A stretch of 64,000 bases of DNA from Aurelia coerulea (Eukaryota > Cnidaria > Scyphozoa > Semaeostomeae > Ulmaridae). Both the position numbers and the translations under genes were made by a program. The stretch's first letter is position 1. Every line of letters begins with the position of its first letter. Below are positions 1 to 9,899 of this stretch, one piece after another. The notes under the pieces are model-generated. The model was not told the DNA's origin. It saw nothing but the letters and a program-made list of their open reading frames with translations, and made no database searches. The DNA is taken from the NCBI GenBank assembly GCA_039566865.1, contig CM076958.1, positions 11,136,501 through 11,200,500 of the forward strand, read 5' to 3'.

Positions 1-23
1 CGACGAGCTGTGTGGAAAAGTTT

Positions 24-55
24 ACTAGGGGGGCACAGTGCCCCCCCCCCCTAGT
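24..55. repeat. G/C-run hairpin palindrome
   Basis: A near-perfect inverted repeat: ACTAGGGGGGCAC, a one-base loop, then GTGC, a C-run and CTAGT. The C-run is longer than the facing G-run, as expected of a slippage-prone tract. Function unknown; it may be a boundary of a repeat that extends left of the window. Confidence 0.6.
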
Positions 56-179
56 CTGGATAGGGTTAAATTCTTTATACACGGTGGCCCCATCAGCCAA
101 AAACTGGTTGCTTTTCAGGGGGCTGTGGCAAAACCTAATTACAATGTTATTTAAATGAACAGGAATATTTACAATGTTA

Positions 180-760
180 AATTAGAATACATTTCAAAAT
201 TAAAGCTATTTTCTACTCATTCTACATTTAGAAGTAGACAGAGAGGGGGCTAGCTTGACCTCATCTTCATTCCAAACCTTTGGTCCACGGAACGAAAATG
301 CTACTTGGCCATTGCTCGTTTTCATTCGTGGAGCTAGCCTGTCAGTCTCACAATTTCTCAAATTTACAATCTCCCGGGTCGAGTTTCTCGTAAATAGAGT
401 TGAGAGGTAAGTGGGCGCGAGACCATTTGACCATTTATTGATTTGAAAACAATGGTAGCCGTCCCTTGTTTGATCATGTCTTGGACTGTCGCCATTTGAG
501 CTCTTTTATCAAGTTTGCTGCTGGTGCATCATATCTACTGTTGGTAACTATTCTCGCAGCACGATTTCGTAACTTTTGTAGCATTAACAGGCGACAGTCT
601 CCACAGCTACCCCACACAGAGTAACAGTAGCGGAGGTGGGGCTCAACAATACTTCTATACATCTGACTAAGGGTGTGTTTTGGAAGCAATTTCTTAGCAT
701 ATTCTTTCCATTTATCACGTGTGACGTCTAATTTAAGACATCCTTTAACACTACAGAGAA
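180..760 (-). pseudogene. LINE reverse-transcriptase C-terminal relic
   Basis: On the minus strand, 689-474 reads as the thumb and connection part of a non-LTR reverse transcriptase, with the typical pattern PHLRYC, VWG, LQKLRNRAARI. A second conceptual segment, about 470-240, continues in another frame with the family-typical stretch VAFSFRGPKVWN. The upstream RT palm and endonuclease are absent and the frame is broken, so this is a 5'-truncated, frameshifted copy. The exact clade (CR1/L2/Jockey-like) cannot be decided from this fragment. Confidence 0.7.
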
Positions 761-839
761 TTACATGGAACGACTAAAAAAAGAAAATGTACTAGAAGGG
801 AGTTGGTAACTTGGTGGCTGTGTTGCAAAAAATTGTGTG

Positions 840-937
840 TGAAATACTATTAATCAAACCGACCAGAGCTGTGGATGTAACGCAGCGTTAACTCGAGTAT
901 CTTTCTATTTAGCTCATTAGTGAGGTCTTTACCGTCA
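840..937 (-). pseudogene. LINE 3' end, segment split off by BEL insertion
   Basis: Minus-strand translation resembles a LINE ORF end (ILELTLRYIH-like, then a GRFD-like terminus). Related ends occur at about 15715-15790 and 42660-42760. The other half of the same LINE lies at 14110-14300, so the BEL element landed inside this copy. Removing the BEL element restores an alignment with the 42.7-kb copy across the junction. Confidence 0.65.
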
Positions 938-1096
938 GTTTGGGCTCGTAGTAAGATTTGTTGAGTATTGTTCCACAGCGAGTGAAAGTAGGGCGTAGTA
1001 CTACGCCAGTGGAAATCCAGAAAGATACAGTCCTCTTCTACAATTTCTTGGCTCCTTTTTTGTGTTCAGGCTTTGGGCAGGTGGATAGAGTTTCCA
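938..1096 (+). repeat. BEL-1 5' LTR, lacking its first 163 bp
   Basis: This segment is identical to 13950-14108 except for one C/T difference. The 3' LTR has another 163 bp (13787-13949) that is absent here. The left edge directly abuts the target-site repeat ACCGTCA. The LTR is taken to end in CA at 1096, followed by TATCG and a possible primer site. Confidence 0.75.
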
Positions 1097-1153
1097 TATC
1101 GTGGTCACAACCGAGCCAGATTAGATAGGGATTGAGGAGCTCGGCCTGAAGAA

Positions 1154-1708
1154 ATGTCGGAGCTAAAGAAGAAATTGAGGAAGAGGACTGGTCATCGTGC
1201 GTTCATCACGCAAACCTTGAAAACAACGAAAGATTGTGTCGATCAAGAAAAGTTCAAGGAAAATAGTGACTTGCCATTTCAGCTAAATTCAAAACTGAGT
1301 GAACAGCTGGAGTTAGTGCAAGTTTTGGATAGTGAAATACTGGATTTGTTGACTGGGGAAGTTGGAGAAAAGGAAGATGGAGAGGCCATCTTAGCGAAAG
1401 AGATTTGTGACGCAGGAGGAATTAGATCGGAAATTAAGACAGCCTTGCGTGCATTAGATCGAGTGATGAAAGAAGATAGAGAATTGCAAGACTCAGCTTC
1501 GAGTCTTGGTGAAGTTAGCGGAAGCGGGAGCGGTTTGCAGAGTTTGCAGCACAAAGTTTATGCCAGGTTACCAAAATTGGAAATGTCGAAGTTCACGGGG
1601 AAACCTGAGCAGTGGCAAGAGTTTTGGGACACTTTCGAAAGTTCGGTCCATAAAAATCCAGACGTGTGGCAGACATTGATAAGTTTGCGTATTTGCGACG
1701 TTACGTGA
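1154..1708 (+). CDS. BEL-1 Gag N-terminal part (frame-broken)
   Basis: An ATG-started 184-codon ORF. Its first half is helical and charged; residues about 140-175 carry the BEL/Pao Gag signature (LPKLEMSKFTGKPEQW, then FWDTFESSVH), which corresponds to the DUF1759-type region. After about codon 172 the reading moves to the frame of the next ORF: the sequence GACGTGTGGCAG has two bases more than needed to keep one frame, so a GT duplication or a nearby single-base loss is the likely lesion. BEL elements normally encode Gag and Pol as one polyprotein, so I read this as damage (or an assembly error), not programmed frameshifting. Confidence 0.8.
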   Translation: MSELKKKLRKRTGHRAFITQTLKTTKDCVDQEKFKENSDLPFQLNSKLSEQLELVQVLDSEILDLLTGEVGEKEDGEAILAKEICDAGGIRSEIKTALRALDRVMKEDRELQDSASSLGEVSGSGSGLQSLQHKVYARLPKLEMSKFTGKPEQWQEFWDTFESSVHKNPDVWQTLISLRICDVT

Positions 1709-4433
1709 CAGATTCAGCAAAGCCATGTATAGCGGGATTTCGTACCACCGCAGCAAATTATCATTTGGCTGTGGAGGCATTACAACAGAGATTTGGAAAG
1801 AAGTCAGTCATTCAGCAAGCGCATATTGATGCCTTGATGAACGTGCAGCCTGTGTTTCATGATTGGGACGCTGCAAGATTACGCAAATTGTATGATTCGG
1901 TGGAGTGCAATCACAGGGGACTGCAAGCGTTGGACATTGATCCGATTACTTATCAAAGTATAGTTGTACCTGCAGTTGTAAAGAAACTTCCCGAAGGTAT
2001 TCGATTGCAGTTAACAAGAGGAAGGGATTTTAATGCCTGGACGGTCGATGAATTGTTGGACTATTTGCGTGTTGAAGTGGAACTAAGAGAAGAACATTAT
2101 AACATTTCGGGACAAAAGTTTGAGAGAAAGATAGCGAAGAACAGTTCAGGAAATCAGAACGATGCTAGGCCGATATCAGCCAGCACATTGACAACCAAAA
2201 CAGTGAAATCATTATTTTGTGCTTATTGTAAAGGAAATCATTTACATGAAGATTGTACCGAAATTACAGATGTGAACGAGCGTAAGCAGTTGGTTCGTAA
2301 GTATGGTCGATGCTTTATCTGCATGCGTAAGGGTCACATGGCGGGAGGTTGTACCTCTAATTTGATGTGCGCGGTATGTAAGGGTAAACATCATGTTTCA
2401 ATTTGTGATAAAATTTTTGGGGAGCAGGCTACTGTTATAGAAGCCAGCCAGAGTCCAACACTGCATGTAGGAGTGGAGATAGGTATAGTTTTGCAGACAG
2501 CACAGGGATTAGTCAAAGGCAACAGTAAACCAGTTAAAGTCAGAGTATTGTTTGACTCAGGTAGTCAGCGTTCGTTTATAACTTTGCGTACAGTTCAGTC
2601 AGCAGGCTTAGTCGCGAAGCGTAAGGAATGGCTAGAGATAAGTACGTTCGGACAGCAAGGAAAAGAGCGTGGGTTAAAGGAGGTTTTCGAGTTAGAGATA
2701 GCATCATTAGATCGAAAACAGTGTGTAAAGATGGAGGCATATGCAGTACAGAATATATCTAGTATTAGAAATGAGCATATCGAACGCAGAAAAGCAGAAT
2801 TTAGTCATCTTAAAGGGCTTTGGTTTTCAGATGTATGCAAAGGCAAAGAGCAGTTAGAAGTAGACATTTTGATTGGTTCAGATTACTTATGGTGCTTCCA
2901 GGTAGGGGGTACAAGACGGGGGGAGCTCCATGAGCCCGTTGCTGTAGAAACTAAGCTGGGCTGGGTGCTTTCAGGTCCTATGAAAGGTGAGAGGAAAGTG
3001 AACGAAGTGAATGTTAGTTTTGTAGGCCAGACACCAGTGATTGCTAATGAAGATGCTAAGCAAGAAGAAGAGTTTGAAGAACTTGAGAAGAGTGTGAAAA
3101 AATTGTGGGATTATGAGACTGTGGGGATTAGAGAGGAAGAGAATGTGCATGATACCTTGAAAGATAGAATTTCATTTAATGGGATAAGATATACTGTTGA
3201 ATTACCTTGGAAGGAAGGACATGAAAGATTGTCAAGTAATTATTGGAACAGTTTACAAAGGTTGAAAGCACAAGTACGTAGGTTGCAACAAGAACAAGAA
3301 ATCCTTGTAGAGTACGATCGAGTGATAAAGGAACAGTTAGAGAAGTGTATTATAGAACCAGTATGTGAGTTAGAAAGTGAGGGAAAACCATATTATCTCC
3401 CACATCACCCAGTTATAAGGAAAGATGCTAAGACTACAAAATTAAGGGTAGTGTATGACGCCTCAGCTAAACCAGGGGGTAAAGGTGTTTCATTGAATGA
3501 TTGTCTGCATGTGGGCCCAGCTCTAACACCCATGTTATATGATGTGCTGATACGATTTAGAGAGAAGAGAGTTGCAGTGGTAGGAGATATAGAGAAGGCG
3601 TTTTTGAATGTGGAAGTGGCAGAAAAGGACAGGGATAGTTTGAGGTTTCTTTGGGTAGAAGATGTTAATGCCAAGGTAGTAAACCCAATAGAATATAGAT
3701 TCTGCCGTGCAGTTTTTGGAGTAAACTGTTCGCCGTTCTTGTTAAATGCTACTGTACAATATCATTTAGATACATTTTTAGACGAAGATCCTAAATTTGT
3801 TCAGGCAATGAAGAAAAGTCTATATGTTGATGATTGGGTGGGGGGTCATAGTAATCCTGAAGAGGCTATTAAGCTTTTTGATGTGGCTAGGTCACGAATG
3901 ATGAAAGGGGGCTTTAGGTTGCGAAAATGGTTAACAAACGATCCTAAAGTTCGATGTGAAAGGAACAAGGTAGAATGTGAAAAAGGACAATTAGAAGTTG
4001 GGAATGAGGAGCAGACATTTGTTAAGGAAACGATTGGCCCTAAAGAGGTTGGGGGAAAGGAAAAGGTTCTAGGAATGCTTTGGGACTGTGATAGTGATGA
4101 ATTTATATATTCTTTCAGTAAAATGATAGAGCGAATGAGAGAATTAAATCCAACAAAAAGGAATATTCTAAGTATCCTTGCAAGTTTGTATGACCCTTTG
4201 GGAGTGATTAGCCCCATTGTGGTGAGTTTGAAAGTTTTGTTTCAGGAGCTCTGTGTTGACAAAGCTCCCTGGGATCAAGAATTGACTGGTGAAAGGTGTA
4301 AAAGATGGAAAAGTTGGATGAGTGAACTGGAAAGGGCGAAAGAAATTAAGATCCCTAGGTGTGTTTATGGTTCAGGAAAAGAAGCAGTAAAATGTAAATT
4401 GGTCGGATTTGCAGATGCGAGTCAGAGGGCATA
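1666..4433 (+). CDS. BEL-1 Gag-Pol: nucleocapsid, protease, RT and start of RNase H
   Basis: This open frame continues Gag and enters Pol. In order it shows three Cys/His knuckles (about 2215-2416: CAYCKGNH, CFICMRKGH, CAVCKGKH), an aspartic protease with DSGS (about 2551), the BEL-type linker, a reverse transcriptase with GDIEKAF and the catalytic YVDD (about 3820), and the beginning of RNase H with FADAS. It is cut at 4434 by the Gypsy LTR within a Tyr codon (TA|T). The apparent ORF reads 28 bases into the LTR before a stop. The frame resumes at 11631 after the insertion, in the correct phase once one CATA copy is removed. The native start is upstream at 1154; no separate start is expected here. 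Confidence 0.93.
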
Positions 4434-4706
4434 TGTTAGACACTCGATTAATAAGGTTTGACACCAATAAGCGAAGTCTTAAACGCGATACTTCATAAGA
4501 ACTCCAGCTTTAAATATACACGATTTCATAAAAACAGGCGGTCAAAAACTTAGGCCTAGCGTGACAACAACAACGATATCAAATCAAGGCTGATCGATGA
4601 CGTAATCGATACTGAGAAAAGTGTCTCTTTTGGGGGGTAAACATCAAAAACAAAAACTACATGAAGCGTAAAATGCTAAACAATACGATTGTTCATACAT
4701 TTCACA
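4434..4706 (-). repeat. Gypsy 3' LTR (left copy)
   Basis: 273 bp, matching 11354-11626 apart from three transitions. On the coding strand it begins TGTGAAATG and ends CTAACA. It is preceded on that strand by the purine-rich tract at 4707-4717. Confidence 0.95.
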
Positions 4707-4717
4707 TACTCCCCTCC
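4707..4717 (-). promoter_or_regulatory. Gypsy polypurine tract
   Basis: The coding strand reads GGAGGGGAGTA immediately upstream of the 3' LTR, the expected position and composition of the plus-strand primer. Confidence 0.75.
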
Positions 4718-5066
4718 AAAAGAAATGTTGTCCGCAACATTGAATTGAAGATGTCTTCGAAACATCGTAGGACTCAGGAAATCAACGTTCAAATATCTCT
4801 GGTTCACTGTGATTGGCGCCAACAGTATCACATACTATTCAGAACAATAACGTATTTCTGAAATATAATGATTTGCTCGAGTCATTCTTCAAATGTGAAG
4901 CAATGTGCATCGGTCTATGATGAAAATGTTCATCGAACGTGTATCTTTAAAACTTTGGTCAAATAATGTATTAAAAACGAGTCTTTTCTCAACGAAATAA
5001 CGGTAGGAATCGAGTCTTTTCTCTCAACATAAACGATCAATTGTATAGTTGCAAAACTCGATAAGT

Positions 5067-6224
5067 TTAAACAGTTATAGGATATGAGTTCCAAAATTGT
5101 TGTGGATGCAACGACGGTTGTGGATGACAAAACTGAACTCTTGGTGTCATAAACAACTGATGGTAGGGAGGAACATATCCTGGCATAAATGGAATCAATT
5201 TAGATCTGCCTGTTCTTTGAAACGGTTCAACATATCTGGGAATTTGTTGAATATAATTGACGTGATAATTTGCAGGTTGTCCTGGTGTGGCATACATTAA
5301 TCGAGTAGGTGGTAATCGAGTTCTTTGGGGTCGTGGAGGTGGCTCAGCATCTGGACTCAGTGCTGCATCGTCGTGCTCAGGAGCGTTATAAGGTGGTTGT
5401 AAGATGTTTTGATCTTGAGCATGGTCAGCGTGGTCCGCTGCTATGACTTGGTCTTGTTCAGGATCAACTTCCGGTTCATTTGTTGGGTCTTGAACATTAT
5501 CCGCTGTAATGTCTTGTTCGGGATCTTGCTCCGTCTCATTCATCGAGGCCGGCGGATCTAGATTGTCCTGTACCGAGTTCGGCTGCAGTTCATTTGGATA
5601 AAATCCGACGTTAATCTCATCATCGTCACCATCAACTCCTCTGGCTTGATCTGGTCTTTTACTTCTATTTGCTACATTTCTCACTCGGTTTTGTGTCATG
5701 TTCTTTTTACGACATTCAATCTCTATCGATTCATCAATCGGTAAATCATTACATGGGTATAATAGTGTACGATGAAGAGTACGTTGACGTCCTTGACTAT
5801 TCTCTGGTTGTACAACATATACGGGACTCTCTTCACTCATTCGCTTCAACACGGTGTAGATACGATCTTCCCAAAAAGCACGGATTTTTCCTGGTCCTCC
5901 TCTTTCAAAGTTACGAACAAGGACTCTGTCACCTGGATTAAGAGTACGGCTTTTTGCTTTCTTGTCATACTGTGTTTTCCCTTGTGCTGCGGTAGCTTGG
6001 CTCTTAGCATTTGCAATTCCGTATGCTTGTTGCATGGCTGTTCTCCAGTTTTTCACGTAAGCAGGATAACTTGATTCAGAATTTCCTTTTTTTAGTCCAA
6101 AGACAAGGTCGATGGGTAGTCGCGGTGATCGGCCAAAAAGAAGAAAGAATGGTGAAAATCCTGTAGAGTCGTGCCTTGTACAATTGTACGCATGGACAAG
6201 TTTTGGCAGATGGTCTCTCCAGTG
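5067..6224 (-). CDS. Gypsy integrase C-terminal domain and acidic tail
   Basis: This is the same reading frame as the upstream Pol ORF, separated from it only by a TGA at 6225-6227. Just after that stop it continues the end of the integrase core (a typical HAYN then FFLLFGR stretch). It then shows the SH3-like C-terminal module (LNPGDRVLVRN, then GPGKIRAFW...YTVLKR, the GPY/F-type motif). The last 200 or so residues are Asp/Glu/Pro/Gln-rich with DPEQD repeats, and end at 5067. No function can be assigned to the tail; it may be a cleaved accessory segment. Confidence 0.85.
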   Translation of the reverse strand, partial: HWRDHLPKLVHAYNCTRHDSTGFSPFFLLFGRSPRLPIDLVFGLKKGNSESSYPAYVKNWRTAMQQAYGIANAKSQATAAQGKTQYDKKAKSRTLNPGDRVLVRNFERGGPGKIRAFWEDRIYTVLKRMSEESPVYVVQPENSQGRQRTLHRTLLYPCNDLPIDESIEIECRKKNMTQNRVRNVANRSKRPDQARGVDGDDDEINVGFYPNELQPNSVQDNLDPPASMNETEQDPEQDITADNVQDPTNEPEVDPEQDQVIAADHADHAQDQNILQPPYNAPEHDDAALSPDAEPPPRPQRTRLPPTRLMYATPGQPANYHVNYIQQIPRYVEPFQRTGRSKLIPFMPGYVPPYHQLFMTPRVQFCHPQPSLHPQQFWNSYPITV

Positions 6225-9200
6225 TCATTTATACGTTTCGGGCAATGTTCGCAACATCGAAAGTAGGGTACGATTGAATCTCTCGGCCTTTCCATTACAC
6301 TCTGGGTGATAGGGAGTAGTTCTTGAATGTCCAATACTGGAAATCTGTTCAAGGGTACGAAACATCTGACTCTCAAACTCACCCCCTTGATCATGGTGAA
6401 TTTTAATGGGGTAACCATATTGTAGGATAAAATCATTAAACAATAGTCTTGCGGCAGTTTTTCCGGACTTGTCTTTGGTTGCATATGCTTGCGCATATCG
6501 TGTAAAGTGATCAACAATAACGAGCACATATTCATATCCTCCGCTGCTTCTTTCAAGATGCATGTAGTCTATCGAAATGATTTCAAATGGTGTTGTGCTG
6601 TGTATTGGTGTCAATGGTTCCCTCTGCTTGAATGCTGGCGGCTTCTGTTTGACACAGCGACATCTACGCGTAATAAAGTTTGTGATATCTCTCTGCATGT
6701 GTGGCCAAAAGAAACGTTCACGGGCAAGCTGAACAACTCTCTCTGGGCCTAAATGTCCCATATTTGTATGTAACTCACTATAAACGACATTGCGAAGACT
6801 CAATGGTAGTACGACTTGATTATACTGTCCTGAAATACACCTCAAGGTACCATCTTCGGATACTTTCAGTTTCTTCCATTCATATAGCAATTGCTTTGTG
6901 TTGTGATCTAAAGTCTTGACTTCAGCAGGACTTGGTCGTTGCTTCTGTTTCAGATAATGGATGACTGTGTTCAGACTCTTGTCTTTGATTTGGGCATCTT
7001 TTATATCAAGCTTGTCTTGGTCGTCTCTTGTTGTTTGCTCATCAGGGATGTGGTTGTTAGCGAAAAGTATACTGTCAGGATCAGAAATTGAGTTAATCCA
7101 AGCTGTATCACCAGATGCAACTAACGTAGCCGCATTGATAACTGCATTAATCTCTTCTGGAGAACTGTTTTCTGTACACGAAGCTATATATTTTGTCATA
7201 TCTAGTGGGCTGCGTGACAGGGCATCTGCATCTCCATTTGATTTTCCTGGACGATAATGAATCCTAAACTTAAAATCGGCCAACTCTCCCACCCAACGAA
7301 GTGTTGCTGCATTTAAACGGGCTGTGGTCAACACGTATGTTAGCGGATTGTTGTCTGTAAATACATCAAATGGTGGTGAATAGTATAAATAATCCCTGAA
7401 CTGATCTGTAATGGCCCATTTTAGAGCAAGGAACTCAAGTTTTCCACTGTGCATATGATAATTCTTCTCACTTTGGGTTAGGGTGCGAGATGCATATGAT
7501 ATGACTCTCATCTTACTACCCTGTTGCTGGTAGAGAACTGCACCCAGGCCCTTTTCACTTGCATCTGTATGGACAATGTATGGCAGGTTGAAGTCAGGAT
7601 ATGCCATTATCGGTGGACTAGTAATATGTCTGATAAGGTCTTCTAACGCTGCTAGGTGTTCTGGTCTCCATTTTATCTTTGTAGTAGATGGCAACTGTCC
7701 GTTTGCTTTCTTTGTCATTCTCACACGTATTTTGGGCTTACAATCTGCATCTTTTCCTGTCAGGAGTTCATAGATTGGGCTGGCAATTGATGAGAAATTG
7801 GGGATAAATCGACGATAATATCCCAGAAGACCTAGTAACTGTCTAACTTCACCGATTGTTGCTGGTGTTTTATCCTTCAAGCTTGTGACTGCTTCGGTAT
7901 TCTTGGGATCTACTGTATATCCATCAGCTGAGACAATCCATCCTAAAAACTTTACTTGTTGCTTGAAGAGTGAGCACTTGCTTGCTTTTAGCTTTATTCC
8001 ATTCTCTCGGAGGCGTTGTAGCACTTTCCTGACATCTTCAACGTGTTGTTCAAATGATTTACTGAATATGATTACATCGTCAAGATACGGCAGGCAAATT
8101 TCATCACGAAGATCACTCAAACATTGTTCCATATACCGTTGGAAGGCCGCTGGAGCGTTGGTCAGGCCGAATGGAATACGTTCCCATTCAAAGAGGCCCC
8201 AGGGGGTTACGAATGCAGTTAATGGTTGGCTCTGTTCACTCACAAACCCCTGGTGGTACGCCTTTCCTTGGTCAAGTGTGGTGAACCAACAACTTCCTCC
8301 CAAGCTGTCCAACGTCTCTTGTATTCTGGGTAAAGGATGCTTGTCTTGGATCGTTTTCTGGTTTAACAATCGGTAATCAATACATAATCGCAACGATCCA
8401 TCTCTCTTCCTTACACAAACGCATGGCGAAGAGTATGGTGACTTTGAAGGTCTGATGAATTTCCTGTTGAGTAAGTCCTCGATATACTGCTTGACTTCAC
8501 CATAAAGAGGTCTGGGAATTGCTGCATAGTTCTTCTGAACTGGCTGATCATCTTTTAACTTGATTTCTAACTGTAACTCCTTCGCACAGCCGATATCTTG
8601 GTCATCTTTTGAAAATGAACTTATTTCATCCCTGAGCATAGCCTCTACCAATTTTCTCTCGTCTGAGCTTAGATGGTTCAGACCAATCTTCTGTAGAACT
8701 CCTTCAGTCACTTGACAAGTTTTGACATCTGCTACTTTTCCATTGTGACACTTTGTTGTAGAGCTTCCGGGTCTAGCGGACTGTGGTTCACCTAAATTCA
8801 TGCTCATCGGAGTGATAGATCTCACTAACTCTAGGGTTCCCAAAGCCGTTCTGGCTGGCAATGATATATTATGATCTGTTTTGTTAGCAATTTGCAACTT
8901 TAACACAGGTGAGCTGCCTTTCTTTGCCACTAAAATTGACTCAGAAATTTCTAGTCCAGATGGTAATAAAGATTCTGGATATGGCTCAAACATCATTGGC
9001 AGGTTACGATCGCGATGTCCCATATCTGCCCTACATGCAACATTGACTGTTTTGTTCTTTGGAATAATGGTTGCATGCTTAAATGACTTGACACTAAACT
9101 TACTTTCCTCTATGGTGCATTGATAAATAAGGTGTACCAAAGCTGCTGATTTGTTCTCCGATAAGTTTCGTAAACTATGACACGTCGCTTTGACAAAGTC

Positions 9201-9892
9201 AGGGCTACATTCTGAATCAGCAGTAGCATTTCTGCATAGTTCTTCTATGACATTGAAGCCAATAATAGGTGTATCAATGTTCTCTGGAGTGACTAAAAAT
9301 GGTACTTGAATACTATCTTTCTCACCCTGTTTCTCGGAAAAAACTAGACTAAAGTTGAGTTCTATCCATCCGTTGTAAGGTAGCGCTGTACCATTTGCTG
9401 TAACAAGATTCAAATTAGCATAAGCAGCATCAAAAATGTCAGAGATTTCTCTCACTGGAACACCAGGAAAGTATTTATTCACAACAGCTGAAGATATAAG
9501 AGAAACTTGTGAGCCTGTATCCCATAAAGCTTCCAACTTGGTTTCATTAAGACAACATTTCACAATACATTTCTTACCAACAAGCTTTGAGATTTGTGCA
9601 TGTTTCTTTGGAGAAACATGGCTTGCAAATACATTTGCATCATTACTGTCTCCTAATCCCTTTTCTTCTGTGAATAACTTCTTAGACAATTCACTGATAG
9701 CTGAGCAAATTATCTTGTGCTCATTCCACTGTGCCTTCTGACACTGTTTGCTGCAATATCTCACTGTTTTACAGTTTTTACACAGCATAAAACTGTTACC
9801 TTGTTCTAACAAATGGCAATTATTGCATTGTTTATGATGGGACGTCTCAACTTCAGAGGCTAACGGCCGCCCCGCTTCGGTAGCCCCCTGTA
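6225..9892 (-). CDS. Gypsy Pol: MYND finger, protease, RT, RNase H, integrase
   Basis: Pol is entered by -1 frameshifting from Gag at 9893-9899; the frame is open from there without a stop. Reading down the minus strand: a MYND-type zinc finger (9827-9705); aspartic protease with DTGSQ (about residue 98 counting from 9812); reverse transcriptase with [17 protein letters not shown] and the catalytic YLDD (about residues 576-579); RNase H with [10 protein letters not shown] and TDNNPL; integrase with an HHCC finger (H, H, RCRCVK) and catalytic residues in [16 protein letters not shown] and the GKAERFNR helix. The product copies element RNA into DNA and integrates it. A TGA at 6225-6227 ends the frame before the integrase C-terminus, so this copy is probably defective. 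Confidence 0.93.
9705..9827 (-). other. MYND-type zinc finger at start of Gypsy Pol
   Basis: Zinc-ligand spacing is visible: CNNC, then CKNC, then CSKQC, then an H-x3-C end (HKIIC), matching the MYND pattern (C-x2-C, C-x2-C, C-x3-C, H-x3-C). MYND fingers are protein-interaction domains known from chromatin factors and SMYD methyltransferases. Its first cysteines lie upstream of any start codon, so it is made only through the frameshift from Gag. Confidence 0.85.
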
Positions 9893-9899
9893 GTTTCCC
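9856..9899 (-). promoter_or_regulatory. -1 ribosomal frameshift signal (GGGAAAC plus stem)
   Basis: The coding strand has G GGA AAC (9899-9893) with the zero frame set exactly as a slippery heptamer requires. Five bases downstream a 7-bp stem can form: GGGGCTA (9887-9881) with TAGCCTC (9862-9856), including one G-U pair. The 18-base loop is GC-rich and could pair further. The Gag stop TAG lies inside the stem. Pol is in the -1 frame and open from the heptamer onward. Confidence 0.85.

Noticed and set aside
1660..1690. Programmed frameshift in BEL-1 Gag
   Set aside because: No slippery heptamer or downstream stem is evident, and BEL elements normally use a single frame; a GTGT dinucleotide gain is simpler.
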